A stretch of DNA of 64,000 bases from NCBI GenBank assembly GCA_020636545.1, contig JACJXS010000010.1, forward strand, positions 62,001-126,000, read 5' to 3'. Positions 52,540-60,990 of the stretch are shown here, piece by piece; positions within the stretch are counted from its first letter, which is position 1; every line of letters starts with the position of its first letter. Source of the DNA: Chitinophagales bacterium. GTDB lineage: Bacteria > Bacteroidota > Bacteroidia > Chitinophagales > JADIYW01. The translations under genes were made by a program, and so were the position numbers. Under the pieces are notes generated by a model. That model was not told the origin of the DNA and made no database searches. It was given only the letters and a program-made list of their open reading frames with translations.

Positions 52540-53313
52540 CTATTTCTTAGATGCTGCTTTTTTTGCAGGTGCTTTTGCAGCTGGAGCCGTTGCCTTTTTA
52601 GCTGGAGCTTTTGCTGGTGTTGCCTTTGTTGGTGCAACTTTTTTTGCTGGAGCTTTAGCTACAGGAGCTGCTGCTTTTTTTGCAGGTGCTTTTTTAGTTG
52701 CTACATTTTTTTGAACTTCTTCTGCTACTTTTTCTACTTTTTTAGCAACTTTAGAAACATTTGCTTTCACTTCTTTTTCAGCTTTAGCAACTGTTTGTTT
52801 TACTTCTTTTTCAATATTTTTTTCCGCTTTCTTTACTTTCGCTTCAACTTCTTTTGCAGTTTTTTCGATTTCTTTTTCAGCTTTTTTTACTTTAGATTCT
52901 ACATCTTTTGCAGCTTTTTTAATTTCTTTCTCTACAGACTCTGTAGCTGCCTTAGCTTGTTTTGCAACATTATTAGCTGCTTCTTTAGCTTTTTTCTCTC
53001 CTGCATTTACTTTATCCGTAATTACTTTAAAGAAATCATCTAATCTTTGTTTTGCATCATCCATTACATTTTCAGCCTCTGCTAACAAATCCTCTCTTAC
53101 TTTATCAATTTTATTGATATCAACGATATTCGTAATTCTTGATTTTAATTTTTCACCATACTCATGTAAGTTCTCTCTTTGTCCTTGAACTTGAACTTGA
53201 ACATCAGATGAAAAATTTTGAAGATTAATTCTAAACTCTTCAACTTTAATATTAAAATCATTTACTAAAGCATCTAAAGCTTCTCTGAATTTGTCGATTT
53301 GGTCTGTTTTCAT
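52540..53313 (-). CDS. Phasin-like coiled-coil protein with histone-H1-like Lys/Ala tail
   Basis: 257 residues. The first 100 residues (FREALDALVNDFNIKVEE and after) are a predicted helical, coiled-coil region resembling phasins. Residues about 105-195 are Lys/Glu heptad-like repeats (KKAEKEIEKTAKEVEAKVKK pattern). The last 55 residues are Lys/Ala/Pro repeats (KKAAAPVAKAPAKK and similar), like histone H1-like proteins of bacteria (Hc1/AlgP type), so it may bind DNA. No homologue is certain. Monocistronic with its own promoter box and strong terminator. Confidence 0.72.
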   Translation of the reverse strand: MKTDQIDKFREALDALVNDFNIKVEEFRINLQNFSSDVQVQVQGQRENLHEYGEKLKSRITNIVDINKIDKVREDLLAEAENVMDDAKQRLDDFFKVITDKVNAGEKKAKEAANNVAKQAKAATESVEKEIKKAAKDVESKVKKAEKEIEKTAKEVEAKVKKAEKNIEKEVKQTVAKAEKEVKANVSKVAKKVEKVAEEVQKNVATKKAPAKKAAAPVAKAPAKKVAPTKATPAKAPAKKATAPAAKAPAKKAASKK

Positions 53314-53333
53314 TATTGTATATTTTGATAATA

Positions 53334-53341
53334 CAAAAATA
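53334..53341 (-). promoter_or_regulatory. Putative -7 element for the Lys/Ala-rich protein gene
   Basis: TATTTTTG on the minus strand, 21 bases before the ATG at 53313. Confidence 0.4.
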
Positions 53342-53517
53342 GTATATGTAGTTTAACAGAGTTTTAGAAATCTTTTAAGAAAAAATCACTAATAATCAAT
53401 ACTATGTAAAGTAATCACTAAAACAACACTTAAACTACCCAATTTTAGTGAGCTTATCGCTTTTGACAATAATTAAAAGGCTTAATTAAGCGTGTTTTTT
53501 TTTATTAAATGGAATAA

Positions 53518-54999
53518 TTAATATGCTCTTGCAAATAATACCCTTTCTTGACTTGATTTGCCTGTGAACACACATTTTCCTTCTTCCTTTTTATTACCTA
53601 ATGGAATGCAACGAATCGTAGCTTTAGTCAATTCTTTAATTTTATCTTCAGTTTCAGGTGTGCCGTCCCAATGTGCAGAAATAAAGCCGCCTTTTTCTTC
53701 TAATACTTTTTGAAAAGTTTCAAAATCATCTACTTCAGTAATATGACTATCTCTAAACCTTTTTGCCTTAGCAAATAAATTATTTTGAATTTCATCTAAT
53801 AAACCAACTATCGTTTCTTGCAAGCTTTCTATAGGAAAAGTTGATTTTTCTTTGGTATCACGTCTTGCAATTTCTACTACACCATTGGCTAAATCTCTTG
53901 GGCCAATCACTACTCTCAAAGGAATACCTTTTAATTCATATTCTGCAAATTTAAATCCAGGTCTTTTGGTTTCATCACTATCTACAATTGAACGAATACC
54001 TAATTTTGAAAGGTTTTGTTTTAATTCATTGGCTTTATCAATCATTGATTGTGTTTCTTCAACATTCTTAGATAAAAAAGGAATAATAACCACTTGATGA
54101 GGTGCAATTTTTGGAGGAATAATCAAACCTTCATCATCAGAATGTGCCATAATTAATGCTCCAATCAAACGGGTTGAAACGCCCCAACTCGTTGCCCAAA
54201 CATATTCCTCATTATTTTCTTTATTGACAAATTTCACATCAAATGCTTTTGCAAAATTCTGTCCTAAAAAATGTGATGTTCCTGATTGCAAAGCTTTTCC
54301 ATCTTGCATTAAAGCTTCTATTGTATAAGTATCTTCAGCACCTGCAAAACGCTCATTAGCCGACTTTACACCTTTAATAACTGGAATTGCCATATAGTTT
54401 TCTACAAAATCAGCATACACATTAATCATTTGTACAGTTTCTTCAACTGCTTCTGATTTTGTAGCATGTGCAGTATGTCCTTCTTGCCATAAAAATTCGG
54501 CAGTTCGTAAAAACAAACGTGTACGCATTTCCCAACGAACTACATTTGCCCATTGATTTACTAAAATTGGTAAATCTCTGTATGATTGAATCCATTTTTT
54601 ATAAGTATTCCAAATAATAGCTTCTGAAGTTGGTCGCACTACTAATTCTTCTTCTAACTTTGCTTCTGGATCAATGATTAATTTACCTTTATTTTCAGGA
54701 TCTGTTTTTAATCTATAATGTGTTACAACTGCACATTCTTTTGCAAAACCTTCAGCATTTGTTTCTTCTGCTTCAAACAGACTTTTTGGCACAAATAGTG
54801 GAAAATAAGCATTCACATGTCCAGTTTCTTTGAACTTCTTATCCAAAATATCACGCATATTTTCCCAAAGTGTAAATCCATAGGGCTTGATGACCATACA
54901 ACCACGAACTGCACTATAATCTGCCAAACCACCTTTCAATACTAAATCATTATACCACTCACTGTAATTTTCTGCTCTTGACGTAATTCCTTTACTCAT
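53518..54999 (-). CDS. proS: Prolyl-tRNA synthetase, archaeal/eukaryal type
   Basis: 493 residues. MSKGITSRAENYSEWYNDLV, GCMVIKPYGFTLWENM, and RPTSEAIIWNTYKKWI match the ProS type without the editing insertion; class II motifs 2 and 3 are WEMRTRLFLRTAEFLWQEGHTAH and TSWGVSTRLIGAL. An anticodon-binding domain and a C-terminal zinc-like domain (CIPLGNKKEEGKCVFTGKSS) follow, ending RAY. Charges tRNA-Pro. TACATTTG (55100-55107) lies about 100 bases upstream. The gap downstream has a weak GCTTAATTAAGC hairpin only. Confidence 0.96.
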   Translation of the reverse strand: MSKGITSRAENYSEWYNDLVLKGGLADYSAVRGCMVIKPYGFTLWENMRDILDKKFKETGHVNAYFPLFVPKSLFEAEETNAEGFAKECAVVTHYRLKTDPENKGKLIIDPEAKLEEELVVRPTSEAIIWNTYKKWIQSYRDLPILVNQWANVVRWEMRTRLFLRTAEFLWQEGHTAHATKSEAVEETVQMINVYADFVENYMAIPVIKGVKSANERFAGAEDTYTIEALMQDGKALQSGTSHFLGQNFAKAFDVKFVNKENNEEYVWATSWGVSTRLIGALIMAHSDDEGLIIPPKIAPHQVVIIPFLSKNVEETQSMIDKANELKQNLSKLGIRSIVDSDETKRPGFKFAEYELKGIPLRVVIGPRDLANGVVEIARRDTKEKSTFPIESLQETIVGLLDEIQNNLFAKAKRFRDSHITEVDDFETFQKVLEEKGGFISAHWDGTPETEDKIKELTKATIRCIPLGNKKEEGKCVFTGKSSQERVLFARAY

Positions 55000-55099
55000 T
55001 TTATTAATGTATATTTTTAGATTAATCTAACTATTTATCATACCTTTTAACAAATATTGGTACACTTTTTGAAACTTATTTGTTGTAATTTTGGTTTTA

Positions 55100-55107
55100 C
55101 AAATGTA
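55100..55107 (-). promoter_or_regulatory. Putative -7 element for proS
   Basis: TACATTTG on the minus strand, about 100 bases before the proS ATG, inside the divergent region with the Asn/Tyr-rich protein gene; matches TAnnTTTG, distance is long. Confidence 0.35.
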
Positions 55108-55145
55108 GGATAATTTATTTTGCTAAATAATTAAATTATAAAACA

Positions 55146-56165
55146 ATGAAAAGATTCATTTTAAATATGTTTTTGGTTTTGCCCTTGGCAATAAATTCAA
55201 CTTATGCAGATGATGTGTATGATGACTTTACACCAACAGAGAAAAAAATAAAGACAGAAAAAACATATTCGCCTTCAAGTTCTGGTAGTCAGTATTATAA
55301 CAACAATAGTTATCAATATGATAACTATAATAATGATGACTATTCTAGCAATAGCTATAATAATGAAAATAGCAATTATTACGAAGAAGATGGGTATGAT
55401 TCTTATAATAATAATGGCAATTCAAGATATGCGGATAGAATTAGAAGATTTCACAATCCGAGTGTGCGTTTTAGTGTAAACTTTAATGCATGTCGTCCAT
55501 CTTATTATGGCTATAATGGATACAACTCCTATTATAATGATTGGATGTGGAACTCAGGTTCTTCTTTCTACCCAAATTGGTATGGCGGAAATACTCAGAT
55601 TATCATTATGAATAATTATAATCCTTGGAACAGATGGAACTCATGGAGCAATCCGTGGTATGGTTTCAATCATTGGAATTCTTGGAATAGTTGGAATCCT
55701 TGGAGTTGGGGAAATAGATACAACTCATGGAACAGTTGGGGTCCTTATGGCTATGACAATTATTATGGCAATAATTACTATGGCAACTATTGGAATAATA
55801 ACTATTATCCATCTGTAAACAAACCATCAAAACCTGCACCTACCTACACACCAAGACCCAACATCTCAACCAATAAACCGAGCTATAATAACAATTCTTA
55901 TCCTGAAAACAACAATAAAAATAATAACAACGAGAACTATCAAATCAATAAAAAAACAAATTCTAATTATTCTAAACCACAATACCAACCTATTGAGAAA
56001 GGCGATAATAACAATTACAAACCTCAATATAAAAATAATAACAGTGGTGGCGACAACTACAAACAATCGCCATCAATGAATAATAATAACAATAACTATA
56101 AAACACCATCGCCATCTAATAAAACTACACCTTCTGGTATTAAAGTAACTAAAACACCTAAATAA
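55146..56165 (+). CDS. Exported Asn/Tyr/Trp-rich low-complexity protein
   Basis: 339 residues after a signal peptide ending at STYADD (about residue 22). Composition is extreme: tracts of Asn, Tyr, Ser and Gly at both ends, WNSWN/PWNRWN repeats in the middle (about 150-210), and Pro/Asn/Lys-rich tail. No hydrophobic helix apart from the signal and no catalytic motif. Such sequences form hydrogels or prion-like assemblies, or bind sugars through aromatic residues. Followed after 19 bases by an outer-membrane barrel gene, so the two may form an operon. Function not recognised. Confidence 0.65.
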   Translation: MKRFILNMFLVLPLAINSTYADDVYDDFTPTEKKIKTEKTYSPSSSGSQYYNNNSYQYDNYNNDDYSSNSYNNENSNYYEEDGYDSYNNNGNSRYADRIRRFHNPSVRFSVNFNACRPSYYGYNGYNSYYNDWMWNSGSSFYPNWYGGNTQIIIMNNYNPWNRWNSWSNPWYGFNHWNSWNSWNPWSWGNRYNSWNSWGPYGYDNYYGNNYYGNYWNNNYYPSVNKPSKPAPTYTPRPNISTNKPSYNNNSYPENNNKNNNNENYQINKKTNSNYSKPQYQPIEKGDNNNYKPQYKNNNSGGDNYKQSPSMNNNNNNYKTPSPSNKTTPSGIKVTKTPK

Positions 56166-56184
56166 TTCTAAAAAAACAAAACCT

Positions 56185-57690
56185 ATGATTAAGCAACTTG
56201 TTTCCATATTCACTTTGGGATTACTAATTAATACAACCAATCTAATTGCACAATCAGATGTAGATGCATTGCGTTTAGGTATGCAATACAGTAACGGAAG
56301 TGCTAGAAATATGGGCTTAGGAAACACAATGGGTAGTATCGGTGGAGAATTAAGCTCTATACATACCAATCCAGCTGCTTTAGGTAGGATTACTTCCTCT
56401 GAAGTATCACTTACGCCAGTTGTTTCAATTTTTAATTCTAATTCAAATTATATTGGAAAGATTACAGAAGATTCCAAACTAAAATTTGGGGTTTACAATT
56501 TTAGTGCAGCTATGGTAAGCAAATATGTATCAAATTATGGCAAATGGAGTACTCCAAAAGTGGGTTTCAGTTTTAATAATTTAGCTAACCTAAATCAAAA
56601 CTTTTATATTTCTGGATTCAATCAACACAATAGTTTAGTTGATAAATATTTTGAGCTTTTAGATGAACATGCGTCCACAACAAATGACTTGGAAAATATG
56701 TTTCCTTTTAATGCAAGCCTCGCATACAATACAGATTTAGTTTATTTTGATACTACTGACCACCGAATTTATTCAGCTATTAATAATGGGAATGTACAAC
56801 AAGATATCGTTATTCAAAGAAAAGGCAATCTAAATGAAATGGCAATTGCAGTAGCAAGTACCTATTCAGGCGAAAAAAGAAAAATACATATCGGTGCAAC
56901 AATCGGTGTTCCAACTTTAAATTTTACTGAAAGTACTATCCATAAAGAGACAGACACTCCAGATTCAAGCTATAATTTTAATTTTTTTAAACAAAATTCA
57001 AGCTTTAGAGTGAGTGGCTTAGGTGTAAATCTGAAATTAGGTTTATTGGCTGAATTATCTAAAAACGTCCGATTGTCTTTCGCCTTTCAAACACCAAGTG
57101 TATTGTTTTTAAATGATGCATTTAACTCAAAAATAAATGCTGATTATGTTACCTACACCGCAGAAGCTGAATCGCCTGAAGGTTTAATGAAATACAATCT
57201 TCGTTTACCTTGGAAGTTAAATACTGGAATGAGTTATATTTCTAAGATTGGTTTAATCGCTGCTGAATACGAATTGAGTGATGCTGGAGCTTCAAAATAT
57301 AATTACAAAAACGCTGATGCTGATATAAAAGAAGAACAAAGAGCATTAAACCAAACGATTAAAAACAAGTACAAATTATACCATACATTAAAATTAGGAT
57401 TAGAAGCTAAGATAGATCCAATTAGATTAAGAGGTGGAGTACAAATCCAAAGCAGTCCATTCGACAAAAACTTTGTTGCAGACCAATCTGGACAATTGAA
57501 TTTCATTTATAGTGCAGGTGTTGGTTATCGAAAAAACAAATTTGCAATTGATTTAGCTTATCAATTTACAAAAGGCAAAGAAAGTTACACCCCTTATGTT
57601 TTACAAAATGAAGCTCCACAATTTCAATATACTTCTGAAAATAATTTCAAACGCTCGGTAATTGCACTCACGCTTGGTTATAAATTTTAA
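56185..57690 (+). CDS. Outer-membrane beta-barrel protein (OmpP1/FadL-like)
   Basis: 501 residues: signal peptide (ending LIAQSD), then a conserved N-terminal MQYSNGSARNMGLGNTMGSIGGELSSIHTNPAALGRI, the hallmark of the OmpP1/FadL-like family in Bacteroidota, and about 12-14 beta strands ending in FKRSVIALTLGYKF with terminal Phe. FadL relatives pass hydrophobic molecules through the outer membrane; the actual substrate is unknown. Likely co-transcribed with the preceding Asn/Tyr-rich gene. Confidence 0.87.
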   Translation: MIKQLVSIFTLGLLINTTNLIAQSDVDALRLGMQYSNGSARNMGLGNTMGSIGGELSSIHTNPAALGRITSSEVSLTPVVSIFNSNSNYIGKITEDSKLKFGVYNFSAAMVSKYVSNYGKWSTPKVGFSFNNLANLNQNFYISGFNQHNSLVDKYFELLDEHASTTNDLENMFPFNASLAYNTDLVYFDTTDHRIYSAINNGNVQQDIVIQRKGNLNEMAIAVASTYSGEKRKIHIGATIGVPTLNFTESTIHKETDTPDSSYNFNFFKQNSSFRVSGLGVNLKLGLLAELSKNVRLSFAFQTPSVLFLNDAFNSKINADYVTYTAEAESPEGLMKYNLRLPWKLNTGMSYISKIGLIAAEYELSDAGASKYNYKNADADIKEEQRALNQTIKNKYKLYHTLKLGLEAKIDPIRLRGGVQIQSSPFDKNFVADQSGQLNFIYSAGVGYRKNKFAIDLAYQFTKGKESYTPYVLQNEAPQFQYTSENNFKRSVIALTLGYKF

Positions 57691-57755
57691 TTGGTGTACA
57701 AAAAAATTTAATTTGTAGATAATTCAAGCTTTAAAGTTTCTTGATTATTTTTAGA

Positions 57756-57763
57756 TATATTTG
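57756..57763 (+). promoter_or_regulatory. Putative -7 element for ridA
   Basis: TATATTTG, 16 bases before the ridA ATG; exact TAnnTTTG match. Confidence 0.5.
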
Positions 57764-57779
57764 GCTCTAAAAAAATATA

Positions 57780-58166
57780 ATGAGTACTAGAGTAAATTAT
57801 TTAGAAGGTAGCGAATGGGAAACAAAAATTGGCTATTGTAGAGCTGTAAAAATTGGAAATACAATTGAAATTGCAGGAACAACTGCAACTGTAAATGGAG
57901 AAGTGGTTGGTAAAGGAGATATGTATTTACAAACAAAAACCATTCTTAACAAATTTGAAAAAGTGCTAAGCGAATTAGGTGCTAGCTACAAAGATGTAGT
58001 GCGTACAAGAATATTCTGTACAGATATTTCTCGTTGGGAAGAAATAGGAAAAGCTCATGGTGAAATATTTGCTGAAATAAAACCTGCAACTGCCATGTAT
58101 GAAATCCCAAAATTAATTAATCCTGATTTATTAATTGAGATTGAGGCTACTGCAATAATCGAATAA
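57780..58166 (+). CDS. RidA/YjgF family protein
   Basis: 128 residues of the RidA/YER057c/UK114 fold. GDMYLQTKTILNKFEKVL, SYKDVVRTRIFCTDIS and IKPATAMYEIPKLINPDLLIEIEATA are the usual blocks. The protein is a trimer that hydrolyses reactive enamine/imine intermediates made by PLP enzymes. The Arg of VVRTRIF lies in the active-site strand, but RidA-specific substrate residues are not conserved clearly, so it may be a divergent subgroup. Monocistronic with its own -7 box. Confidence 0.88.
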   Translation: MSTRVNYLEGSEWETKIGYCRAVKIGNTIEIAGTTATVNGEVVGKGDMYLQTKTILNKFEKVLSELGASYKDVVRTRIFCTDISRWEEIGKAHGEIFAEIKPATAMYEIPKLINPDLLIEIEATAIIE

Positions 58167-58192
58167 TCACTAGAATCGTTATTAAAAATTTG

Positions 58193-58213
58193 TTCTATTC
58201 ATTTAGAATAGAA
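58193..58213. repeat. Inverted repeat TTCTATTC-N5-GAATAGAA
   Basis: Perfect 8-bp arms (58193-58200, 58206-58213) between ridA and namZ. Could be a weak terminator for ridA, though no T-run follows, or an operator just upstream of the namZ -7 box. The half-site is shared with the repeat at 22640-22685. Confidence 0.45.
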
Positions 58214-58229
58214 ATTTGCATGATATTTG

Positions 58230-58237
58230 TACATTTG
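58230..58237 (+). promoter_or_regulatory. Putative -7 element for namZ
   Basis: TACATTTG ending six bases before the ATG at 58244; exact TAnnTTTG match. Confidence 0.5.
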
Positions 58238-58243
58238 ATATTT

Positions 58244-59419
58244 ATGAAGCGTATCACATATCTTGGATTAATATTATTTTGCCTTTATTCTAATTTTTCT
58301 TTTGGAAAAGAAGTAATTGTTGCAGCTGAAAGGACAAAGGAATATTTGCCTTTATTACAAAATAAAAAAGTAGGCTTAGTTGTTAATCAAACTTCAGTTG
58401 TTGGCAATACACACCTTTTAGATACTTTAATTGCATTAAAAATAAATGTAGTCAAAGTTTTTGCACCTGAACATGGATTCCGAGGAACAGCTGATGCTGG
58501 CGAGAGTGTAAAAAGTGGTATTGATGCTAAAACAAAAACACCAATTATTTCATTATATGGCAATAATAAAAAACCCAAACCAGAACAATTAGTTGGTGTA
58601 GATATTTTATTGTTCGATATTCAAGATGTGGGCGTTCGTTTCTATACTTATATTTCTACTTTAGAATATGTAATGGAAGCTTGTGCTGAAAATAATAAAT
58701 CTCTCATCGTTTTAGATAGACCCAACCCAAATGGATATTATATCGATGGTCCTATCTTGGAAACTACCCAAAAAAGTTTTATTGGAATGCAACAAATTCC
58801 AATTGTTTACGGAATGACGATAGGAGAATATGCTCAAATGTTGAATGGAGAAAAGTGGCTAACTAATAAAGCTCAATGCAAATTAACTGTTATTAAAAAT
58901 CAAAACTACGACCACAATACTTTTTATAGTTTACCTATAAAACCATCTCCTAACTTACCAAATATACAAAGTATTTATTTATACCCAAGTTTGTGCTTTT
59001 TTGAAGGCACCAATACTGTAAGTTTGGGCAGAGGAACGGATTTCCCATTTCAAATTTATGGGAGTCCAGATTTTCCTAAAAATTTATCTTATAATTTTAC
59101 TCCAATACCAAAAGAAGGCGCCAAAACCCCACCTTTACTAAATCAAAAATGCTATGGATATAATTTATCAGAAATAAATTTAGATACTTTAAAACAGCAA
59201 AAATTTACTTTAAAATATCTTATTAATGCTTATCAATTAAGCAACTCAAAGGCTAATTTTTTCACTTCATTCTTTGAAAAATTAGCGGGAACTTCAACCT
59301 TACGAAAACAAATTGAAAGTGGAATGAATGAAAATGCTATTAAAAAAACTTGGCAAAAAGATTTGAATTGCTTTAAATTAATTCGTAAAAAGTATCTACT
59401 TTATCCTGATTTTGAATAG
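58244..59419 (+). CDS. namZ: Exo-beta-N-acetylmuramidase NamZ (DUF1343)
   Basis: 391 residues from the ATG at 58244, which starts a good signal peptide (YLGLILFCLYSNFSFG); an open frame upstream was rejected. Motifs: VGLVVNQTSVVG, VFAPEHGFRGTADAGES, LLFDIQDVGVRFYTYI, VLDRPNPNGYYIDGPILE and NTVSLGRGTDFPFQIYG, as in the DUF1343 family now known as NamZ (GH171), which removes terminal MurNAc from peptidoglycan fragments. A cell-wall recycling role is likely; the usual neighbours of the pathway are not present. Confidence 0.9.
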   Translation: MKRITYLGLILFCLYSNFSFGKEVIVAAERTKEYLPLLQNKKVGLVVNQTSVVGNTHLLDTLIALKINVVKVFAPEHGFRGTADAGESVKSGIDAKTKTPIISLYGNNKKPKPEQLVGVDILLFDIQDVGVRFYTYISTLEYVMEACAENNKSLIVLDRPNPNGYYIDGPILETTQKSFIGMQQIPIVYGMTIGEYAQMLNGEKWLTNKAQCKLTVIKNQNYDHNTFYSLPIKPSPNLPNIQSIYLYPSLCFFEGTNTVSLGRGTDFPFQIYGSPDFPKNLSYNFTPIPKEGAKTPPLLNQKCYGYNLSEINLDTLKQQKFTLKYLINAYQLSNSKANFFTSFFEKLAGTSTLRKQIESGMNENAIKKTWQKDLNCFKLIRKKYLLYPDFE

Positions 59420-59436
59420 TATATTATATACTTTAG

Positions 59437-59467
59437 TTTGTTAATAAAGTTCGATACAATATATTTG
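59437..59467 (+). promoter_or_regulatory. Canonical Bacteroidota promoter of the GH5 gene
   Basis: TTTG (59437-59440), exactly 19 bases, then TATATTTG (59460-59467), ending six bases before the ATG at 59474. Best match in the window to the -33/-7 consensus. Confidence 0.75.
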
Positions 59468-59473
59468 TGAAGA

Positions 59474-60976
59474 ATGAAAAGTAATTTTATATTAATTTGT
59501 TGTTTCTTTGCTTTTATTTTTGCGTGCAAAAAAGATAAAAAGTTATCTACAAATAATTCCAAACTACTCTTTGCTAAAGTAGGCGAAAAACCTGGCATAT
59601 TTGACCAACAAGGAAGATATGTTATTCTTAGAGGTGCAAATTACAATGTACTTGGAGATTATTGGGTTGGAAACCCTGACATTGCAACTGTTAAAAATTA
59701 TAGTAAAGACGACTTTAAAATAATGGCTTCCTATGGGTTGAATTGTATCAGATTAATTTTTAATTGGAGTAAGTTAGAACCCATAAAAGGACAATACAAC
59801 CAAGAATATATAAATTCAATAAAAACAGCCATAGAAGATGCTGCAAAGTACAATATCTATGTTTTAGTAGATATGCACCAAGATGCATATAGCAAATTTA
59901 TTTTTACGAAAGCAGATGAAACTTGTGAATATCCACTTAAAGGTTGGGATGGGGCACCTGAATGGGCTGTAATTACTGACAATATTCCAACTTGTATGGG
60001 TAGTTCAAATGGTGTTGGTGGTCGTGAAACAAGCAAGGCTGTTGTACATGCATTTCAAAATTTTTGGGACAATACCAATCAAATACAAGATCATTGTATA
60101 AATGCGTGGTTATATTTAGTTAAGCAAATTGGAAATTATGATAATGTTTTAGGTTATGATATGCTCAATGAACCTAGTTTAGGTTATAAAGACTTAGTTG
60201 GAGAAGCTGTTAAGCTTGGAAAATTTTATGATAAACTAGGACATAAAATCAGAGCAACAGAAAGAGAATATCAACTTTTAGAGCATACTTTATTTTTTGA
60301 GATGAGTATCTCTTGGAATGGGCAACCAATTCCTTTTATTCCACCAACAAATTTTACTCAATTGGATAATATTTGCTTTGCTCCACATTCCTATTTTGAA
60401 GCAATTTCATATCTCCTAACCGTAGAACAAGGATATGGTTTATTAAAATCTTTTGCTTCAGGCTATGAAACTGGGCTTTTTATGGGCGAATATGGTTTTT
60501 TTGAAGACCCTTCAACTGGAGTGCCTAAACTAATTCGATTTGCAAAGCAAGAAGACCAATATTTTAATAGCTCTACAATATGGAGTTGGGCACAAGCACC
60601 TGGAGATCCACATGTTATTGATTACACTGGATTAATATATCCTGAAAAAGAATATATTATTACAGAAGTGGACAAAAACGGAAATGCGACAGGCAGATTA
60701 AATACAGCATTTTTAGAAATACTTGGAAGAACACGACCTAATGCAATTGTCGGGTATCCAACTTTTTTAGAATCAGATCCATTAACTGGCAAACTATTAC
60801 TCAAGGCAGAGAGTAACAAATCAGGAACAACAATTTTATGGATTCCAAACAGATTTGGAACGCCTATTATTTCAGGTAAAAACATTAAGCGTTATCATCT
60901 TAATGAAGTTGATGGAGGATATTTAGCTCAAATTGATGTTGAAAATAATTACGAAATTAATGTTGATTTTAATTAA
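59474..60976 (+). CDS. GH5 glycoside hydrolase lipoprotein (endoglycoceramidase-like)
   Basis: 500 residues. Lipoprotein signal (FAFIFACKKD). GH5 TIM barrel: GANYNVLGDYW, IRLIFNWSKLEP, YVLVDMHQDAYSKF, catalytic acid/base Glu233 in DMLNEPSLGY, and nucleophile Glu339 in FMGEYGFFED. DMHQD and the C-terminal beta domain (about 420-500) resemble endoglycoceramidases and related GH5 enzymes that cut glycolipids or beta-glucans, but specificity cannot be decided. The enzyme is surface- or periplasm-anchored. Confidence 0.87.
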   Translation: MKSNFILICCFFAFIFACKKDKKLSTNNSKLLFAKVGEKPGIFDQQGRYVILRGANYNVLGDYWVGNPDIATVKNYSKDDFKIMASYGLNCIRLIFNWSKLEPIKGQYNQEYINSIKTAIEDAAKYNIYVLVDMHQDAYSKFIFTKADETCEYPLKGWDGAPEWAVITDNIPTCMGSSNGVGGRETSKAVVHAFQNFWDNTNQIQDHCINAWLYLVKQIGNYDNVLGYDMLNEPSLGYKDLVGEAVKLGKFYDKLGHKIRATEREYQLLEHTLFFEMSISWNGQPIPFIPPTNFTQLDNICFAPHSYFEAISYLLTVEQGYGLLKSFASGYETGLFMGEYGFFEDPSTGVPKLIRFAKQEDQYFNSSTIWSWAQAPGDPHVIDYTGLIYPEKEYIITEVDKNGNATGRLNTAFLEILGRTRPNAIVGYPTFLESDPLTGKLLLKAESNKSGTTILWIPNRFGTPIISGKNIKRYHLNEVDGGYLAQIDVENNYEINVDFN

Positions 60977-60990
60977 AAAACTAATATTTA

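Noticed and set aside
52711..53043. Plus-strand open frame of 110 codons rich in Phe/Tyr/Cys
   Set aside because: Antisense image of the Lys/Glu-rich repeats (Lys codons read as Phe on the other strand); not a membrane protein gene.
53480..53510. GCTTAATTAAGC palindrome after proS as a terminator
   Set aside because: The stem is short and AT-rich, and the T-run is on the wrong side for proS transcripts; support is too weak.
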